64,000 bases of DNA, taken from NCBI GenBank assembly GCA_009733775.1, contig WOGZ01000082.1, forward strand, positions 1 to 64,000. Reading direction: 5' to 3'. The stretch is from Alectoria sarmentosa. Lineage: Eukaryota; Ascomycota; Lecanoromycetes; Lecanorales; Parmeliaceae. This document shows positions 22,021 through 33,395 of the stretch, in pieces; the stretch's first letter is position 1, and every line of letters begins with the position of its first letter. A program made the translations under genes and the position numbers. The notes beneath the pieces are model-generated. The model was not told the origin of the DNA and ran no database searches. It worked only from the letters and a program-made list of their open reading frames with translations.

Positions 22021-23633
22021 TTACTCTTCGAAACTGTTCCTTCGACCCCAATTTTTTGGCTGGCGCTTTAGGAATGCCCCAACGGATCCCAGATAGCCTT
22101 CGTGACGAAGGAAGTACGCTTTCTTTTCGCCCTTCGACCAGAATTTGATGGCATATGATAAGGTGTTCATGGTTTGACGATGTCCGCGGATAAAAGAGCC
22201 TCCGAAATATATGTGCTCAAGTGTGTGCTTTTCGCTTTGCAGGTACGCAATCTGGCCAATGTTGTTACTAATCGCGTATAACAAACTTCTGCTGATGTCT
22301 TCTGGGGCAAAGGCCCGGTCCGAATCGGGACTTCCACTGGCCGGTCGAGGATCACCGTTCGAAAATCCGCTTCCATCTTCGGCATCACTCTCGCCTTGCC
22401 TCTTCATCTTGAAGACTTTGCCGAAGCTGCTGGCAATGGTATTGGTCTTCAACCCAATTTTGCTGTAGTCCGTGCCGTATATGTCACCAACAAGCATGTC
22501 GACTGTCGCATTGTCGCCTCGGTCAGCCATTGCCAGCATGGCATCGAATGTCCTTGCCCCTGTAAGCAGAGATAGAAGACCCCACTTTCGGAGTCAGCGT
22601 CCTCCTTTTGGGTTAAAACTCGAGAATTACTCCGAGAAGACAGCATGTGATCATATTGCTGCCAAATAGAAAGGGTTTACTCAGAAATGTACGTACCAGG
22701 GTGCCTCCGCCGAGTGAGGTGCCACCAACGCGCTCGAACTGTTCCGGCCCTGAGACCCTTACCATTGAGACGCCGGATCCGATATTGACCAGGAGGTATG
22801 GATAGACATCGGCACGGGGTTCCTCGAAGTGCATTGGATCCGGATCGGTGTAGGTGAAGACTTCGCGTGGGATCTCAGTGATGAAGAAGTCGAGGCCCAT
22901 GATTAAGCACTCCATCTCGTCTTCGCGAAGCACTTCTGTCCCCAATACCTTCCTCATCTCGTCGTAATACTTGAAAGCGCCTCCACCAGTTGCCACGACG
23001 CAGAGCTCCCCAGGTCTAGATCCGTTGAGGGTTTGCTGTTTCGATTTCAATTGCAGCACGAAATGAAAGCATTGGTCAATTCTGTCCGTCTCAAAACTGA
23101 GGAAGTTGAGTCTACCTCCCAGCTGATTTCTGGGGTCAGCGATCGTGTTCGATGTCTGTCGCTGAAGCTTCAGACTGCACATGCCGTTGCTTTGGGGTGT
23201 GCATACCTCATTGGAATCCGGTTCAGGTGAAAAGTAAACGAGCTTGGCAAGAGAGCCGCCAATATCAAGGGCACTAGATTATGATTTCGGAGTCAGTCTT
23301 GCTTGTTTAAGGAGGTACGACAAGCTTTTGAAACACGTCTAGAGAGTGAAAGCTCCCAAGACATGTCTCAAGACTCAATATTTGGTTTACAGGACGAAAT
23401 ATGGAGTCTAAAAAGACGTACACATGGCTGACTTCCGCCTTGTGATTAGGTAGGCGGATGTCTCTAGTGTCGTGTCGCGCTCCATCTTGTGGTAGATTCG
23501 CCCTATCAGATGCCACTTGATCCACAATGAAAGCGCCTTGGACATTGATTTTGACGGTGCCTGGAGAGAGGAAAGTGTTATCGAAGGACGAGTTCCTCGG
23601 CTCTTTGAGGGTTGGACGGCGGCTGTGTGACAT
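22021..23633 (-). CDS. CAB1: Type II pantothenate kinase
   Basis: Exons on the minus strand: 23422-23633, 23207-23273, 22697-23122 and 22021-22584, giving 422 aa. It phosphorylates pantothenate, the first committed step of CoA synthesis, in the cytosol. Motifs in order are LDIGGSLAKLVYF (phosphate loop), VATGGGAFKYYDEM, LVNIGSGVSMVRV, GGTSLGGGTLWGLLSLLTGA, DMLVGDIYGTDYSKIGLKT, SNNIGQIAYLQ and IYFGGSFIRGH near the C-terminus. All match the eukaryotic (yeast Cab1) fold, so the enzyme should be active. Intron 2 (23123-23206, 84 nt) is in frame but interrupts the family pattern. Introns 1 and 3 are introner-like elements, listed separately. The upstream frame extends only through non-ATG codons, so the start is the first ATG. 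Confidence 0.93.
22585..22696 (-). repeat. Introner-like element: intron 3 of the pantothenate kinase gene
   Basis: 112-nt intron. Its first 13 bases (gtacgtacatttc) are identical to those of intron 4 of the amino-acid permease gene (48012-48227). The two keep matching through aaaccctt...ttggcag. Its 3' third (ttctcg-gtttt-acccaaaag-gacgctgact) matches the same intron again. Relative to that copy this one lacks the middle. Ends with ctgactccgaaag. Confidence 0.75.
23274..23421 (-). repeat. Introner-like element: intron 1 of the pantothenate kinase gene
   Basis: 148-nt intron. It shares uninterrupted runs of 25 and 22 bases, separated by one mismatch, with intron 4 of the neighbouring MFS gene (25797-25942). 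They also share the 3' segment aacaagcaa-actgactccgaaat. The hosts are unrelated genes on opposite strands, so the homology belongs to the introns and not to gene duplication. Confidence 0.88.
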
Positions 23634-24159
23634 GTTTGACACGTGACGTGGTGAGGGTAAAGAAGCGGAGGAGTTGGACGTCTGCAGGGCTTTGGTGAGT
23701 GATCAACGCTTCAACCAAAGTGCAGACGGCTCATTCTGGCTCGGCTTGGAGTATACTATTCGCAGACGTCAGACCTCGGATCAGACTGAGGATGTTTCGT
23801 GGTCTGGAGACAGCAAGGGCGTCATATGTTCTGAAAGCTGAATACTTGACTGAATACTTGAGTTTAATGATGATAACAAAAGAATTGACAATTCACCATG
23901 AAGAATGAAGGATGAAGGACGGATTCACATTTTACATAGCTCGTGCAAATTGCCTAGTATAATTACAATTACAATACATGGAAATGTGTCGTGTCATTAT
24001 TCTTTCACTTATTCCAGTCTTCTTGGCTTCTTTTTGTTTGAGGGACTTGGGCCAAGGCTTGACCGCTCACTTTGACTGTGCTCACTCGGCAGTCGGCACT
24101 CCGCTTCGGTTACCGTGATTATCTCCGAAAGGCATGACCCTAAATACGCGCATTGCATT

Positions 24160-24395
24160 CTACTTACAGAACTTTACTTTACTGTACCACGTAGGTACTT
24201 GTTGCATCAACTTTGCAGCGGATATCCTCGTAGCCGAACCATTACTTCGCTAAAGTACTTTACTTCAGCGGAAAGGAGGCGGTCTTGACTTCATGACGTC
24301 ATGGCAATGCTGGTGGCAGGCTGACTGGTTCAGAGAGTGTCATTAAATTACCTTACTTGGTAAAGTAGGTAAGTAAAGTACTTTGTACTTGGGAG
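24160..24395. repeat. Cluster of AAGTACTTTACTT-like words
   Basis: Repeated words such as actttacttta, aaagtactttacttc and taagtaaagtactttg occur in both orientations. A similar cluster lies at 42774-42850. May be binding sites or a short dispersed repeat. Confidence 0.5.
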
Positions 24396-24568
24396 TTTGC
24401 TTGATTATTTTGGTCATTGTATCTTACCTGCATTATTCTTCGGTCTTTACTCTACCGGAATGCCGAAAAGGGCGTGTGCAAATTCAAGTCAAGTCCTCCT
24501 CCGTATCCTACTTTACTTTATTCTCCTCAACATGCCTTTTCATTCTTCATCTTATATTTCTATCCGCC

Positions 24569-24613
24569 CTCTCTTCCTCTCCCTCTTCCTCTCCCTCTCC
24601 CTCTCCCTCTCCC
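24569..24613 (+). repeat. CT-rich tract (ctctcc)n
   Basis: Imperfect run of ctctcc/ctcttcc units upstream of the MFS gene. Such pyrimidine tracts are common near fungal transcription starts. Confidence 0.7.
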
Positions 24614-24746
24614 CACCCAGATCTACCTACCCAACAAATCTCTTCCTGTCCGGACGTCCATCTTTCTTCCATTGCATTGTTCCCTGACCAAATACAAAAA
24701 TTCATTCAGCCCATCACGTGATCCAAAGTCAGATTGGTCGAAGGAT

Positions 24747-26854
24747 ATGCCAGAATTACAACCTAGCCATTCTGCACCCACCCCCAGCGCAGGACCCAGA
24801 GCTCGACTCCCCCGTCGCCAGTCGGACTCAGCCAGTCGTCTCCATCTACAACATGTCTTTTCTGCCCAGCACCTTGATGATGTCTCAGATTATCACGATG
24901 GCGACCACGAGTCAAAACATCACGACGCAGATAATGATACCGACTACTCTTCTGAGCTTGAGCACGTGAGGAACGATGACTATGACGAAGCGGCCAGAGA
25001 AGGCAAGGATGAGGTTGCCGAGGTCCGAATGGGCATTCCCGATACCCGAGACCTCGAGGCGAACCTGGAGAAGAAACAAACCACGAGATCGATCAAGGAC
25101 CCCAATTTGGTACGAGCGATTGCCTGGAACCTCTGCAAAATGACGGCATGATTGATTGGCATTCTAGGTATCGTGGGACAGTCCCGATGACCCCGAGAAT
25201 CCCAAAAACTGGACCTTTGGACGGAAGTGGGCTGCGACGATCGTTGTATCGTCCTTCACTCTCATCTCGCCTGTTTCGTCGTCAATGGTGGCACCTGCTC
25301 TCACATCGATATCCAAAGAATTTGGCATAACCAATGAGGTGGAGTCGCAGCTCGTGTTGTCTGTCTTCGTCCTTGCATACGCGATCGGTCCGCTATTTTT
25401 GGGGCCCTTGTCCGAAATATACGGCCGCGTACCGGTTCTTCAACTTTCGAACTTGTTATATCTGGTCTTTAATATTGCGTGTGGCGCCAGCAGGAACAAG
25501 GGGGAGATGATCGCGTTTCGATTTCTGTCTGGTCTTGGAGGTTCGGCACCATTGGCGGTACGTCTGCTTACCGTCGAGATATGTGGCTGCCATGTGAGCT
25601 TGCTAACTCTTTACAGCTTGGTGGAGGTGTTTTAGCGGATTGTTGGCGACCGGAAGGTACCTCCCCCTAAATCTCAGATCACCTCTCCGACATTGAAGTA
25701 GGAGAAAATCAAATTTAGGCCATATCTAACATCGATCCAGAAAGAGGCCGTGCGATCAGCATCTACAGTCTTGCCCCCCTTCTTGGGCCTGCCATTGTAC
25801 GTATTGTCGGGGTCATGTTTCCTCTTTCGAACCAAACATTGAGTCTTGAGACATGTCTTGGGGGCTTTCACTCTCTAGACGTGTTCCAAGGCTCGCTTCA
25901 CCCCCTCAAACAAGCAAAACTGACTCCGAAATGACAATCCAGGGTCCCATAGCAGGAGGCTTTATTACCCAGAACACAACCTGGAGATGGGCTTTCTGGG
26001 CCACGTCGATTGCCGATGGGGCCATCCAGGTGATGGGGTTGTTATTCCTCAGGGAAACGTATCCACCCAAGCTGCTTCACGCGAAAGCTGAAAAGCTTCG
26101 AAAGGACACTGGCAACGCAGCTCTTCACACGGAATTTGAGCATCCTGAACGGACGCTTGCCAATACCATGAAACGCAGTCTCATCCGTCCATTTAAACTC
26201 TTGGGTACACAGCCGATAGTTCAAGCCCTGGCAATTTACATGGCGTATCTATACGGTCTCATGTATCTCGTCCTGTCCACGTTTCCAGCGCTGTGGGAAA
26301 AACAGTATCACGAATCCATTGGCATTGGTGGCCTGAACTACATCTCTCTGGGTGTTGGATTTTTCCTTGGAACTCAAATCTGTGCTCCAGTAAATGATCG
26401 CATCTACCGTCGATTGAAGAAAAGGAACGATAATGTTGGTCGCCCGGAGTTTCGTATCCCTTTGATGATCCCAGGAAGTCTACTGGTACCTCTAGGTTTG
26501 TTCATCTACGGTTGGTCATCGCAGTACCACACGCATTGGATTGGACCGAACATTGGCGCTGCCTTGTTTGCGGCAGGCGTCATTATTGGATTTCAATGCA
26601 TTCAGACGTATCTCGTCGACTCTTATACGCGTTTCGCAGCTTCGGCCATCGCTGCGGCGACGGTACTCCGAAGTCTTGCAGGTTTCGGTTTCCCATTATT
26701 CGCTCCTTCTATGTACGATGCTTTACATTATGGTTGGGGGAACAGTCTATTAGGATTCATCGCTATTGGATTGGGCGTACCGGCACCATTCCTGTTATGG
26801 TTCTTCGGGAAAAAATTGAGGGAGAGGAGTCCTTTTGCTGCTGGCGGTGATTGA
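24747..26854 (+). CDS. MFS transporter, drug:H+ antiporter (DHA1) type
   Basis: Exons 24747-25109, 25168-25557, 25617-25656 (40 nt), 25741-25796 (56 nt) and 25943-26854, giving 586 aa. A hydrophilic N-terminus of about 125 residues, rich in D, H and E, precedes the family entry motif WDSPDDPENPKNW. Helix 2 and the following loop read GPLFLGPLSEIYGRVPVLQL, the DHA1 motif A. The loop between helices 4 and 5 reads PEERGRAISIYSLAPLLGPA, continuing into GPIAGGFI (motif C). About 12 membrane segments are visible. It probably exports toxic organic compounds at the plasma membrane; the substrate cannot be read. Intron 4 is an introner-like element. Exon joins were fixed by restoring the conserved loop, which spans three exons. 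Confidence 0.92.
25797..25942 (+). repeat. Introner-like element: intron 4 of the MFS gene
   Basis: 146-nt intron homologous to intron 1 of the pantothenate kinase gene (23274-23421), with identical runs of 25 and 22 bases and a shared 3' module actgactccgaaat. The donor is gtacgt and the acceptor atccag. Confidence 0.88.
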
Positions 26855-27376
26855 AAGCAATGGGAGACGTCTTGGTGGTCTTAGTTGCGTTGAATGGGTT
26901 GCACATGATTGGCGTTCATGACTAGATTTCCCGTAGCATAGCGATGCGTGTACATCTATCAGCTCTCTCACACTATTAGATATCGAAATACACACCAACT
27001 TTGTAACTCCAACAATCATAGGATTTGGTTGGCTGTGGAGTAACGAGCAAGATCAGTCTGACATTTGGATAATTACCCAGGGAGCATTCGTGAACATTGA
27101 TCCAATGAGAAGCTACCAGCTGCATGCTCAAGATCCAATACTCCGGCTTGAATCTTCGCGCCGTTGCTTGAGCTACTTGCACCTTCAGATTTGAATGATA
27201 TGAGCACCCTTTTCTTACCACGCTTGATCTGCTCATATTCCAGAATCAATCCATCTCCCTCTATCCTACCACATCTTACACGCCAATTTACCACCATTTG
27301 CCGTCCCTCCAAGCCACCAAGCTGCGTCAGTGAGCTCCCACAGGGTCAACACGTCCCCAAACGCAGCTCAAGCACC
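26855..27376. other. Intergenic region, 0.5 kb
   Basis: MFS 3' flank and aldo-keto reductase leader. An in-frame ATG at 27200 could extend the reductase N-terminally (see that entry). Otherwise nothing seen. Confidence 0.5.
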
Positions 27377-28497
27377 ATGGCGACCGGTAACCCAAAAGCT
27401 GAGTACCGGCAACTTGGTAAGAGTGGTCTGAGAGTGTCTGTTCCGATCCTTGGTGCTATGTCTATCGGTGACAAGAGATGGCAACAATGGGTCACGGAAG
27501 AGGATGAAGCCTTACCATTACTGAAGGCCGCTTATGATCGAGGCTTGAATACCTGGGTGCGAAAGGACCTTACTGCTCTTCAAACTTGTCTGATTTCTCG
27601 GTTTTAAATCTGAAAAGAGCGACACTGACTCGGAAATCTCGGTAGGATACTGCCAACGTGTACAGTAATGGCGTGTCCGAAGAGATCATTGGCAAAGCAA
27701 TCAAGAAATACAATATCCCGCGCCGCAAATTGGTCATTTGCACGAAGTTGTGTGGTACTGTTCGTGAAGGAAATAGCCCGGAGGTGATGGCCCTTCAGGA
27801 TATCGACAAAACGGTGGATTATGTCAATCAGCGAGGACTGTCGCGCCAGGGTATCTTCGCTGCTGTCAATGCTTCCCTTGCCCGCCTAGATACACCCTAC
27901 ATCGACCTTCTACAAATACACCGCTTCGATAAGACCGTCCCGGTCGAGGAGACTATGAAGGCACTGCACGACCTAGTCGAGAGTGGGCAAGTGCACTACA
28001 TAGGCGCCAGCAGCATGTGGGCGTATCAGTTTGCAACGATGCAATTCGTGGCTGAAAAACATGGGTGGACTAAGTTCATATCCATGCAGAACGCCTATAA
28101 CCTGCTATACCGAGAGGAAGAGAGGGAGATGAACAAGTTCTGCTTAGAGACAGGGGTGGGCTTGATCCCGTGGGGTCCCCTCTCACAAGGCCAGCTCGCT
28201 CGTCCACATCGTGTCACCGGTAGCACCATTCGCTCTGCTGGGAAACCTGCTCTGCCCGAAGCGGATGTCTCGATCATTTCCCGGGTAGAAGAGCTGGCCA
28301 AGAGGAAAGGTTGGAAAATGGGTCACGTAGCACTGGCGTGGCTCAATTGCAAAGGCATCAGCAGTCCTATTTGTGGATTCAGCAGCGCCGCGAGGTTGGA
28401 TGAAGCGTTGGATGCTAGGGGAAAGGAATTGACCACCGAAGAAGTGAAGTTTCTGGAAGAACCATATATCCCCAAAAATGTCTTCGGGCATGGCTAG
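27377..28497 (+). CDS. Aldo-keto reductase
   Basis: Exons 27377-27556 and 27646-28497, giving 343 aa. An NADPH-dependent TIM-barrel reductase; the fungal relatives act on aryl alcohols or aldehydes. The catalytic tetrad is visible: D61 and Y66 in DTANVYSNG, K94 in VICTK, H152 in LLQIHRFD. Other family blocks are YIGASSMWAYQ, NAYNLLYREEEREM and IPWGPLSQGQLARP, the last for cofactor binding. The start has a good context (caccATGg). Reading from the in-frame ATG at 27200 would add 59 residues that are basic and Ser/Arg-rich with few acids, like a mitochondrial presequence; both starts may be used. The intron belongs to the introner-like set. No biosynthetic cluster surrounds it, so the substrate is unknown. 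Confidence 0.92.
27557..27645 (+). repeat. Introner-like element: intron of the aldo-keto reductase gene
   Basis: 89-nt intron. From ctgctct through aacttgtct, tttctcggtttt and gaaaagagcgac to ctgact it parallels the 3' half of intron 4 of the amino-acid permease gene (48012-48227). It looks like a 5'-shortened copy. Ends actgactcggaaatctcggtag. Confidence 0.78.
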
Positions 28498-29614
28498 CAA
28501 GGAATGAAATACCTAGGAGTACGAAGCTGCGTATAAAATCTACTCCAGCACTGGCGTTGGTAGCAATTTCGCTATGATTAGAGACACAAGATTTTACCAG
28601 GTCGGGCACGACGTGGTGGCCCTGGTGGCCCCGACATGACTGGAAGCAATTGAGGAAGAGCAAACGAAGGAGGTTGCTAACATGATGACGGTACCAAGAA
28701 GAGAGATGGTGGAAGCCTATCTTTCTGCAACTCATACTGCTTCTCGCTCTTATGCCCGAGCGGCATAATCCCATGCAATATGTTTTTGAGCGTCAGGCTT
28801 CTTCAACGAAGTCCTTCTATGCCTTCTCGTCTTGCAACTTGAAGGGTGAGCTTTGCAAACATCAACATTGGACTGGTCTCATATATGCTTCGATTTGTGA
28901 TGCTTCTCCCTCAAAAGTACAATCCGTCATGTTACACATGCGTGTATTCCCTGGTTTTCAAAATGGGTCCTCAGAACAGTCAATCTCAGTGCCAAAGTTT
29001 CTTGCCTAAAATAACCTGTCTGACAGGACAATTCCATCCTGATTTTCTTTCTTTCTCCTGGCCCTTTGGGCGGAGGGGAAATTCGATTTGGCTTTCGACT
29101 GACGACGATGCGATGATACTGCAGTATTGGGAACAGATGAAGCGCCGTGGGCCTGCGACCTACTAAATGCCGACGCAAATATGCAGACCGTCGTAAGAGC
29201 TCTCATCATTCCATTCTAGCACAGTTTCGTGGCTAGTAGCAAGCACGAATTGACTGCATATCTTAGAACAGTCCGAGAGTGCAGCCCGAAGAGCAGGAAG
29301 ACGAAATTGAGAACGAAGGAGATGAAGGTGAGGCTTCGGAAGAGTAAGGAGTCCGAGAGGAAGACACTCATGTTGAAGTCGTAGAGCGCAATGGAGGGCA
29401 AAATGTGGTAGAAAGCAAAGGGTTTCCACCAAGTAGAACTACTGTCCAACGATTAGATATACATCCACCGCGCCCATAAAAGCCAAAAGCCATTAACCAA
29501 CAACCCGAACTCCCACCCAGATGAAGAAATCAAACAGCTATCAAGCTCGTCCTTCAAGCAAACGCGCCATCCCATCCCATTCCATCCCATCCCAGTCCTT
29601 CTTCCCCCAACACC
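28498..29614. other. Intergenic region, 1.1 kb
   Basis: Convergent 3' ends. Small overlapping frames on both strands, including a hydrophobic 77-codon minus frame at 29216-29449, lack family features. A catccc/cattcc simple repeat lies at 29568-29594. Confidence 0.5.
29568..29594 (+). repeat. Simple repeat (catcc)n
   Basis: Imperfect catccc/cattcc run next to the 3' end of the minus-strand membrane-protein gene. Confidence 0.7.
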
Positions 29615-30490
29615 TCACATGGAAGCCATCTTCCTCACTCGCAAAGGCCACACCCTCCCCAGCCCTTCATCTCCATTCTCTCGCTCCAAAGTTACAGCCC
29701 ACCCTCTTCCACCTTGACGTGTAAAGCGGCTCGGATTCAACTCTGTGTCCATCCTCACACCCATCGGACTCATGCCTCTAGCACGAGTAGCGTAACTCAG
29801 TGCGGCTCCAGCCCCACCCCCAGCATCAGTGCTATCGTCGCTTCCCAAAAGCGCGTGTTCTCTCGCAGGGATGCCCTTCTGCCCCAGCATGGCCAAAAAG
29901 CCTGGGTTGGCCACTTGCCTCCCCGGGTCAACGGTATCAGTGCTCATGTCAGTGGTGTCACTCGCGAGTGGCATAGCTTGCAGTCGCGCAAGCATGGCTA
30001 CATGTGCTGGGTTGTTCGCAAGTAAAAGTCGTTGCGTTGCTTCGTTAGTTGACGACGCAGCGGGGACAGGATTTCTGGTTGGTGACAAAGTAGCCATACG
30101 ACCAAAGTCTTCGATTCTCGTCGAAGCCCTATGCAGGACAGGGTCGATGTTCGGGAATGCCGTACGGATAGGGCCGAATTCTGTAGGTCTCGTACTTGCC
30201 GAAAGCGATGGCAGGCCATTTAGTGGATAGAATGGTGCATGGGCCCGGTGTGAATATGATGGCAGAGCGGTCGGATCGCTGGGAGAGAAACGAGGAGCGC
30301 GGTTGCCATATGAGGCAGAGAGATTCAAGGAGCTTGTTCTTTGAGCGCGATTGCGCAGGCGGATAACCAGATAGATGGCTACTGCTACTACTGCAAGAAT
30401 CCACAAGACGAGGACGACCGTTGTGACGACGAAGGTTGTTACCGAGACGGAAGTGGTACGTGACTGGAGAGGGCTCATTCTTAACCTCAT
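29615..30490 (-). CDS. Single-pass membrane protein of unknown function
   Basis: The open frame runs 29615-30931, but I prefer the ATG at 30490 (291 aa); 30478 is also possible. From there a short N-terminus leads into one strong membrane helix (VVTTVVLVLWILAVVAVAIY), then RLRNRAQRT, giving the positive-inside signal. The rest, about 240 residues, is Ser/Pro/Ala-rich and low in structure. The 147 codons upstream contain several hydrophobic stretches and could be real if the long form is used. The stop lies at the end of a conserved-looking basic tail (RVWPLRVRKMASM). The gene sits just downstream of the TOK channel gene on the same strand. Family not recognised. Confidence 0.55.
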   Translation of the reverse strand: MRLRMSPLQSRTTSVSVTTFVVTTVVLVLWILAVVAVAIYLVIRLRNRAQRTSSLNLSASYGNRAPRFSPSDPTALPSYSHRAHAPFYPLNGLPSLSASTRPTEFGPIRTAFPNIDPVLHRASTRIEDFGRMATLSPTRNPVPAASSTNEATQRLLLANNPAHVAMLARLQAMPLASDTTDMSTDTVDPGRQVANPGFLAMLGQKGIPAREHALLGSDDSTDAGGGAGAALSYATRARGMSPMGVRMDTELNPSRFTRQGGRGWAVTLERENGDEGLGRVWPLRVRKMASM

Positions 30491-30927
30491 CTTTGGCGAG
30501 GAGGTAGAAGAGATGCCCGTCGAGAGACGGCTTCCTGCTGCTGAAAGTATGATGTTGATGGATGAAGTCGTTGGCTGGAAATACTTTGTCCGGGGTTTTA
30601 GGATTGCAGATGGGATATCCCCTATTGGTGGTCCCCTCCGGACTAAAGCTAAGAGCCTGTACGACATAGCAAAGATGCCGAGGTCAGGCGGTGTGTCGTC
30701 GTGACTCCGTCGGCCGGGAAGCCTCAGAGTAGACAATAGATAGGCTTGAAAGTTGAAGGTGAGTGAAGCGGAGATAGTGAATAGACAAGCCGCTTGCCCA
30801 GACATCTGCCAAGGAGAGAATGGAGAGTCACTTGTCAAAAAGTGATTGATTAGATACAAGATCGCAGTAAAAGCGCTCAATGTGAACAAATCAAAATGCT
30901 CGCAAGGATAATGCACACATTGGGGTA

Positions 30928-33256
30928 TCATTTCGCGGGACTTTGCTCAACGTTAGCGCCGCCTTGCCTGTCTCCCAAGGTCTTGTCACTTCCACTTGTT
31001 TTACTGTCGCTGTTCGAATGAATCCTCTTTCCCGCATTCTCCCCTCGATCTTGATCATCTTTCTCGGTTCTTGCCTCCGAAAGCTTCTTCATCTCCTTCT
31101 CCAGGGTCATCGACAGTTTCTCAAGCACCCACTCCGCCTCCTCGGTGTCACCCATTAGCGGACTACGATTGCCCAACCAACTCCACTGGCGCATCCCGCC
31201 TTCCTCGTCATCTGTCTGGGCCTGCTGCATATCTGGCTTTGCGTCGGTGTCATTTTTCACCTTGACAGGCGCTATGCGGTGAGAGGCACTGTGAGATTCA
31301 TCTTCGCCCATGAGCTTGAGGAACCATGCCCATTCCTCGTAGCTGTACCTTCGCGGCGGAGACTCGTTCAAATGCTTCATTACATTGCGGAATTCTTTCA
31401 CAAGAAGATAGTGATATTGGTGGATGTCCTCTCCAAGCTTGTCGCCTTTGGCTTTAGCTTCTCGAGCTTCCTTAAGTTCTTCGTCTTCGACTTGGCCAGC
31501 AAGGAAATCCGTGGCCGCAGCACCTGGACCACCAGCGGTTCCTTTCTCGGAGTCAGTTTTGCGGCCATCGCCAAGCAAGCCCGGTGGCTCTTCAATATCT
31601 ATGACATCTTCAAAAAATCTGCCGCCTGTGGTTCTGGCTGCAAATTGCTTCATCCGGTCTCTCACTGGTGCATCCCCCGGTAGGACCGTGAACTCTCCTA
31701 AATATAGTGTGAGGTCGCTGATAGCCTTTACGACCGTATCGCCCATGTTGCTGATGACGATGGTGAGGGTTGGCACAGCAAGCAATGACCAAAATACAAA
31801 AAAAGCCTTGCCCGAGTTACTAAACGGTTTGTAGTCGCCATAGCCAATGGTCAAAAGAGTAGTGTATGCAAAGTAAAGAGACTGAAAGTAAGTCCATTGC
31901 TGCTCATGTTCAGCCTTGTAGAACACCACCGCTCCGATTAGCCACAGGAAAAGCCATGCACTACCTGAGATGAAAAGTGCCTGCCACTTTTGCCTGGTCG
32001 AGGCTTGTTGCTGTATCTCGCGCATAAGATTGAACTCTGCCTGTCGCCTCTCTCGCTCGGACATGCCTACTTCCTCAGCGTGTTGCTTGCTCTGGATCGG
32101 GTTGAGTTTGTCGGTTTCATTTTTTTTAATCATTCTTTTCAACAGTAGCTCACGCTTCTTCTCTACCAATCGACTTGCAAGCTTCTTCTTTCCTCGCTCT
32201 AACACAAGCGAGCGAATAGAGCCAATGACAAGACCCAGAATGAGGATGCCGCCAATGGCGTAAGGAAACAATAACCCTCGGCCAAGATGCGTCGAAGGAG
32301 CATAATCTCCAATACCCACGGTGAGCAAGGTATAATTGGTGAAGTACAATGCATCAAGGAACATCCAACCCTCAATTTTCGCGTAAACACCAGCGCCTCC
32401 GACCATGTATATCATGAAACTAATCGTCTGCAGCATGAGTGTCCGCTGGCTCGTATTGAGCTTGAACTCTTTCGAGTAATGACCCCTCCAAGCACCGATA
32501 ACGGTGAAGACCATCAAGGACGCTATGATGAAGTAGAGTGCCGCGGCGAATATAGCATAGTAGAAAGCCTGCGTCAAGGCTCGTCTCTGACCGGGGACCT
32601 TGACGATGTGAATGATACTCGCCAGGTCAGCGATGAGCAAGATTGATGAAAGGTACCAGCCAAGGATTGTGATGGGTTGAGCGACGGAGAAAGATAAGCG
32701 GCGAGCCATGTTTAATAATAGGGAGAAATTGGCAATGATTGCAAGACCGAGCGAGACGCCATTGACCGCAAGAAGCCTGAACGCCGTGTTAGCTCTCGAG
32801 AAGTCTTTGCATCGAGAGGTCCGCTTCTCTCTGGTACGTTGGAAAAGGAGAGAAAATAGGGAGGATACCATTTCGGATCCCTAACATCGATTCCATGTGA
32901 TTCGTTGGCCCCAAATCCTGGAGGGATCTCGACTCTCCAATGCTCAATCAGGGCGCAGATGTTGAAGGCTGTGGCCATGGGGCCAAAGGTGCCCTACATC
33001 TACTCCTTAGCCAAAGACACACCAAGATTCGTCATTTGATACGTACAGCGAGCAAGGGGAATGCGGTTGAAGCAAACCACCAACGACTGCGACGGAGAAG
33101 TCAACAAGAAGTTTGAGTTGGACGATGTTGTGAGTTGGACCTTGGATTCAGGAATGTCTGCTCCACTTCTAGCTCAAAATCCTCCTCCTCATTCCTCACC
33201 CGCTCAATTCTGTTCTGCGTCTCATCGAGAGGTTCCTCGAGGCCCGGGTCGTTCAT
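30928..33256 (-). CDS. TOK1: Two-pore outward-rectifier potassium channel (TOK type)
   Basis: Minus-strand exons 33141-33256, 33047-33086 (40 nt), 32869-32993 and 30928-32776, giving 709 aa. TOK channels release K+ at depolarised potentials and set plasma-membrane voltage. The acidic N-terminus is followed by RWWFASTAFPLLAGTFGPMA (helix 1), and eight membrane helices in all are visible. The two selectivity filters are TVGIGDYAP and TIGYGDYKP, both with intact GxGD, so the pore should conduct. A basic coiled stretch (KKKLASRLVEKKRELLLKR) links the first pore to helix 7. The cytosolic tail of about 280 residues is charged and ends in an SGSD/QGG-rich region. The first three exons were recovered by joining frames at gt/ag sites, which restores the fungal TOK N-terminus; the first donor (gtccaac) is atypical. 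Confidence 0.93.
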
Positions 33257-33395
33257 TATGGCAGTGTCTGTCGTCCGCTGGAGGTGGGGCCTTCCGAGGG
33301 GTAATGAGTGTGGTGTTATTGTATGTATCGAAAGGTCTGGTCTGTAGGAGGGAGGCTACATGGTGGAAGAGTGTAACAAACAAGGAAAGGGAAGG

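Larger units (their letters stand above)
23634..24746. other. Divergent promoter region, 1.1 kb
   Basis: Lies between divergent pantothenate kinase and MFS genes. It is dense in AAGTA/TACTT words between about 24160 and 24395 and has a pyrimidine tract at 24569-24613. Short frames here are not called. Confidence 0.6.

Noticed and set aside
27377..28497. Aldo-keto reductase plus MFS and PTGR-like genes as a secondary-metabolite cluster
   Set aside because: No polyketide synthase, peptide synthetase, terpene cyclase or pathway regulator in the window; neighbours are housekeeping genes.
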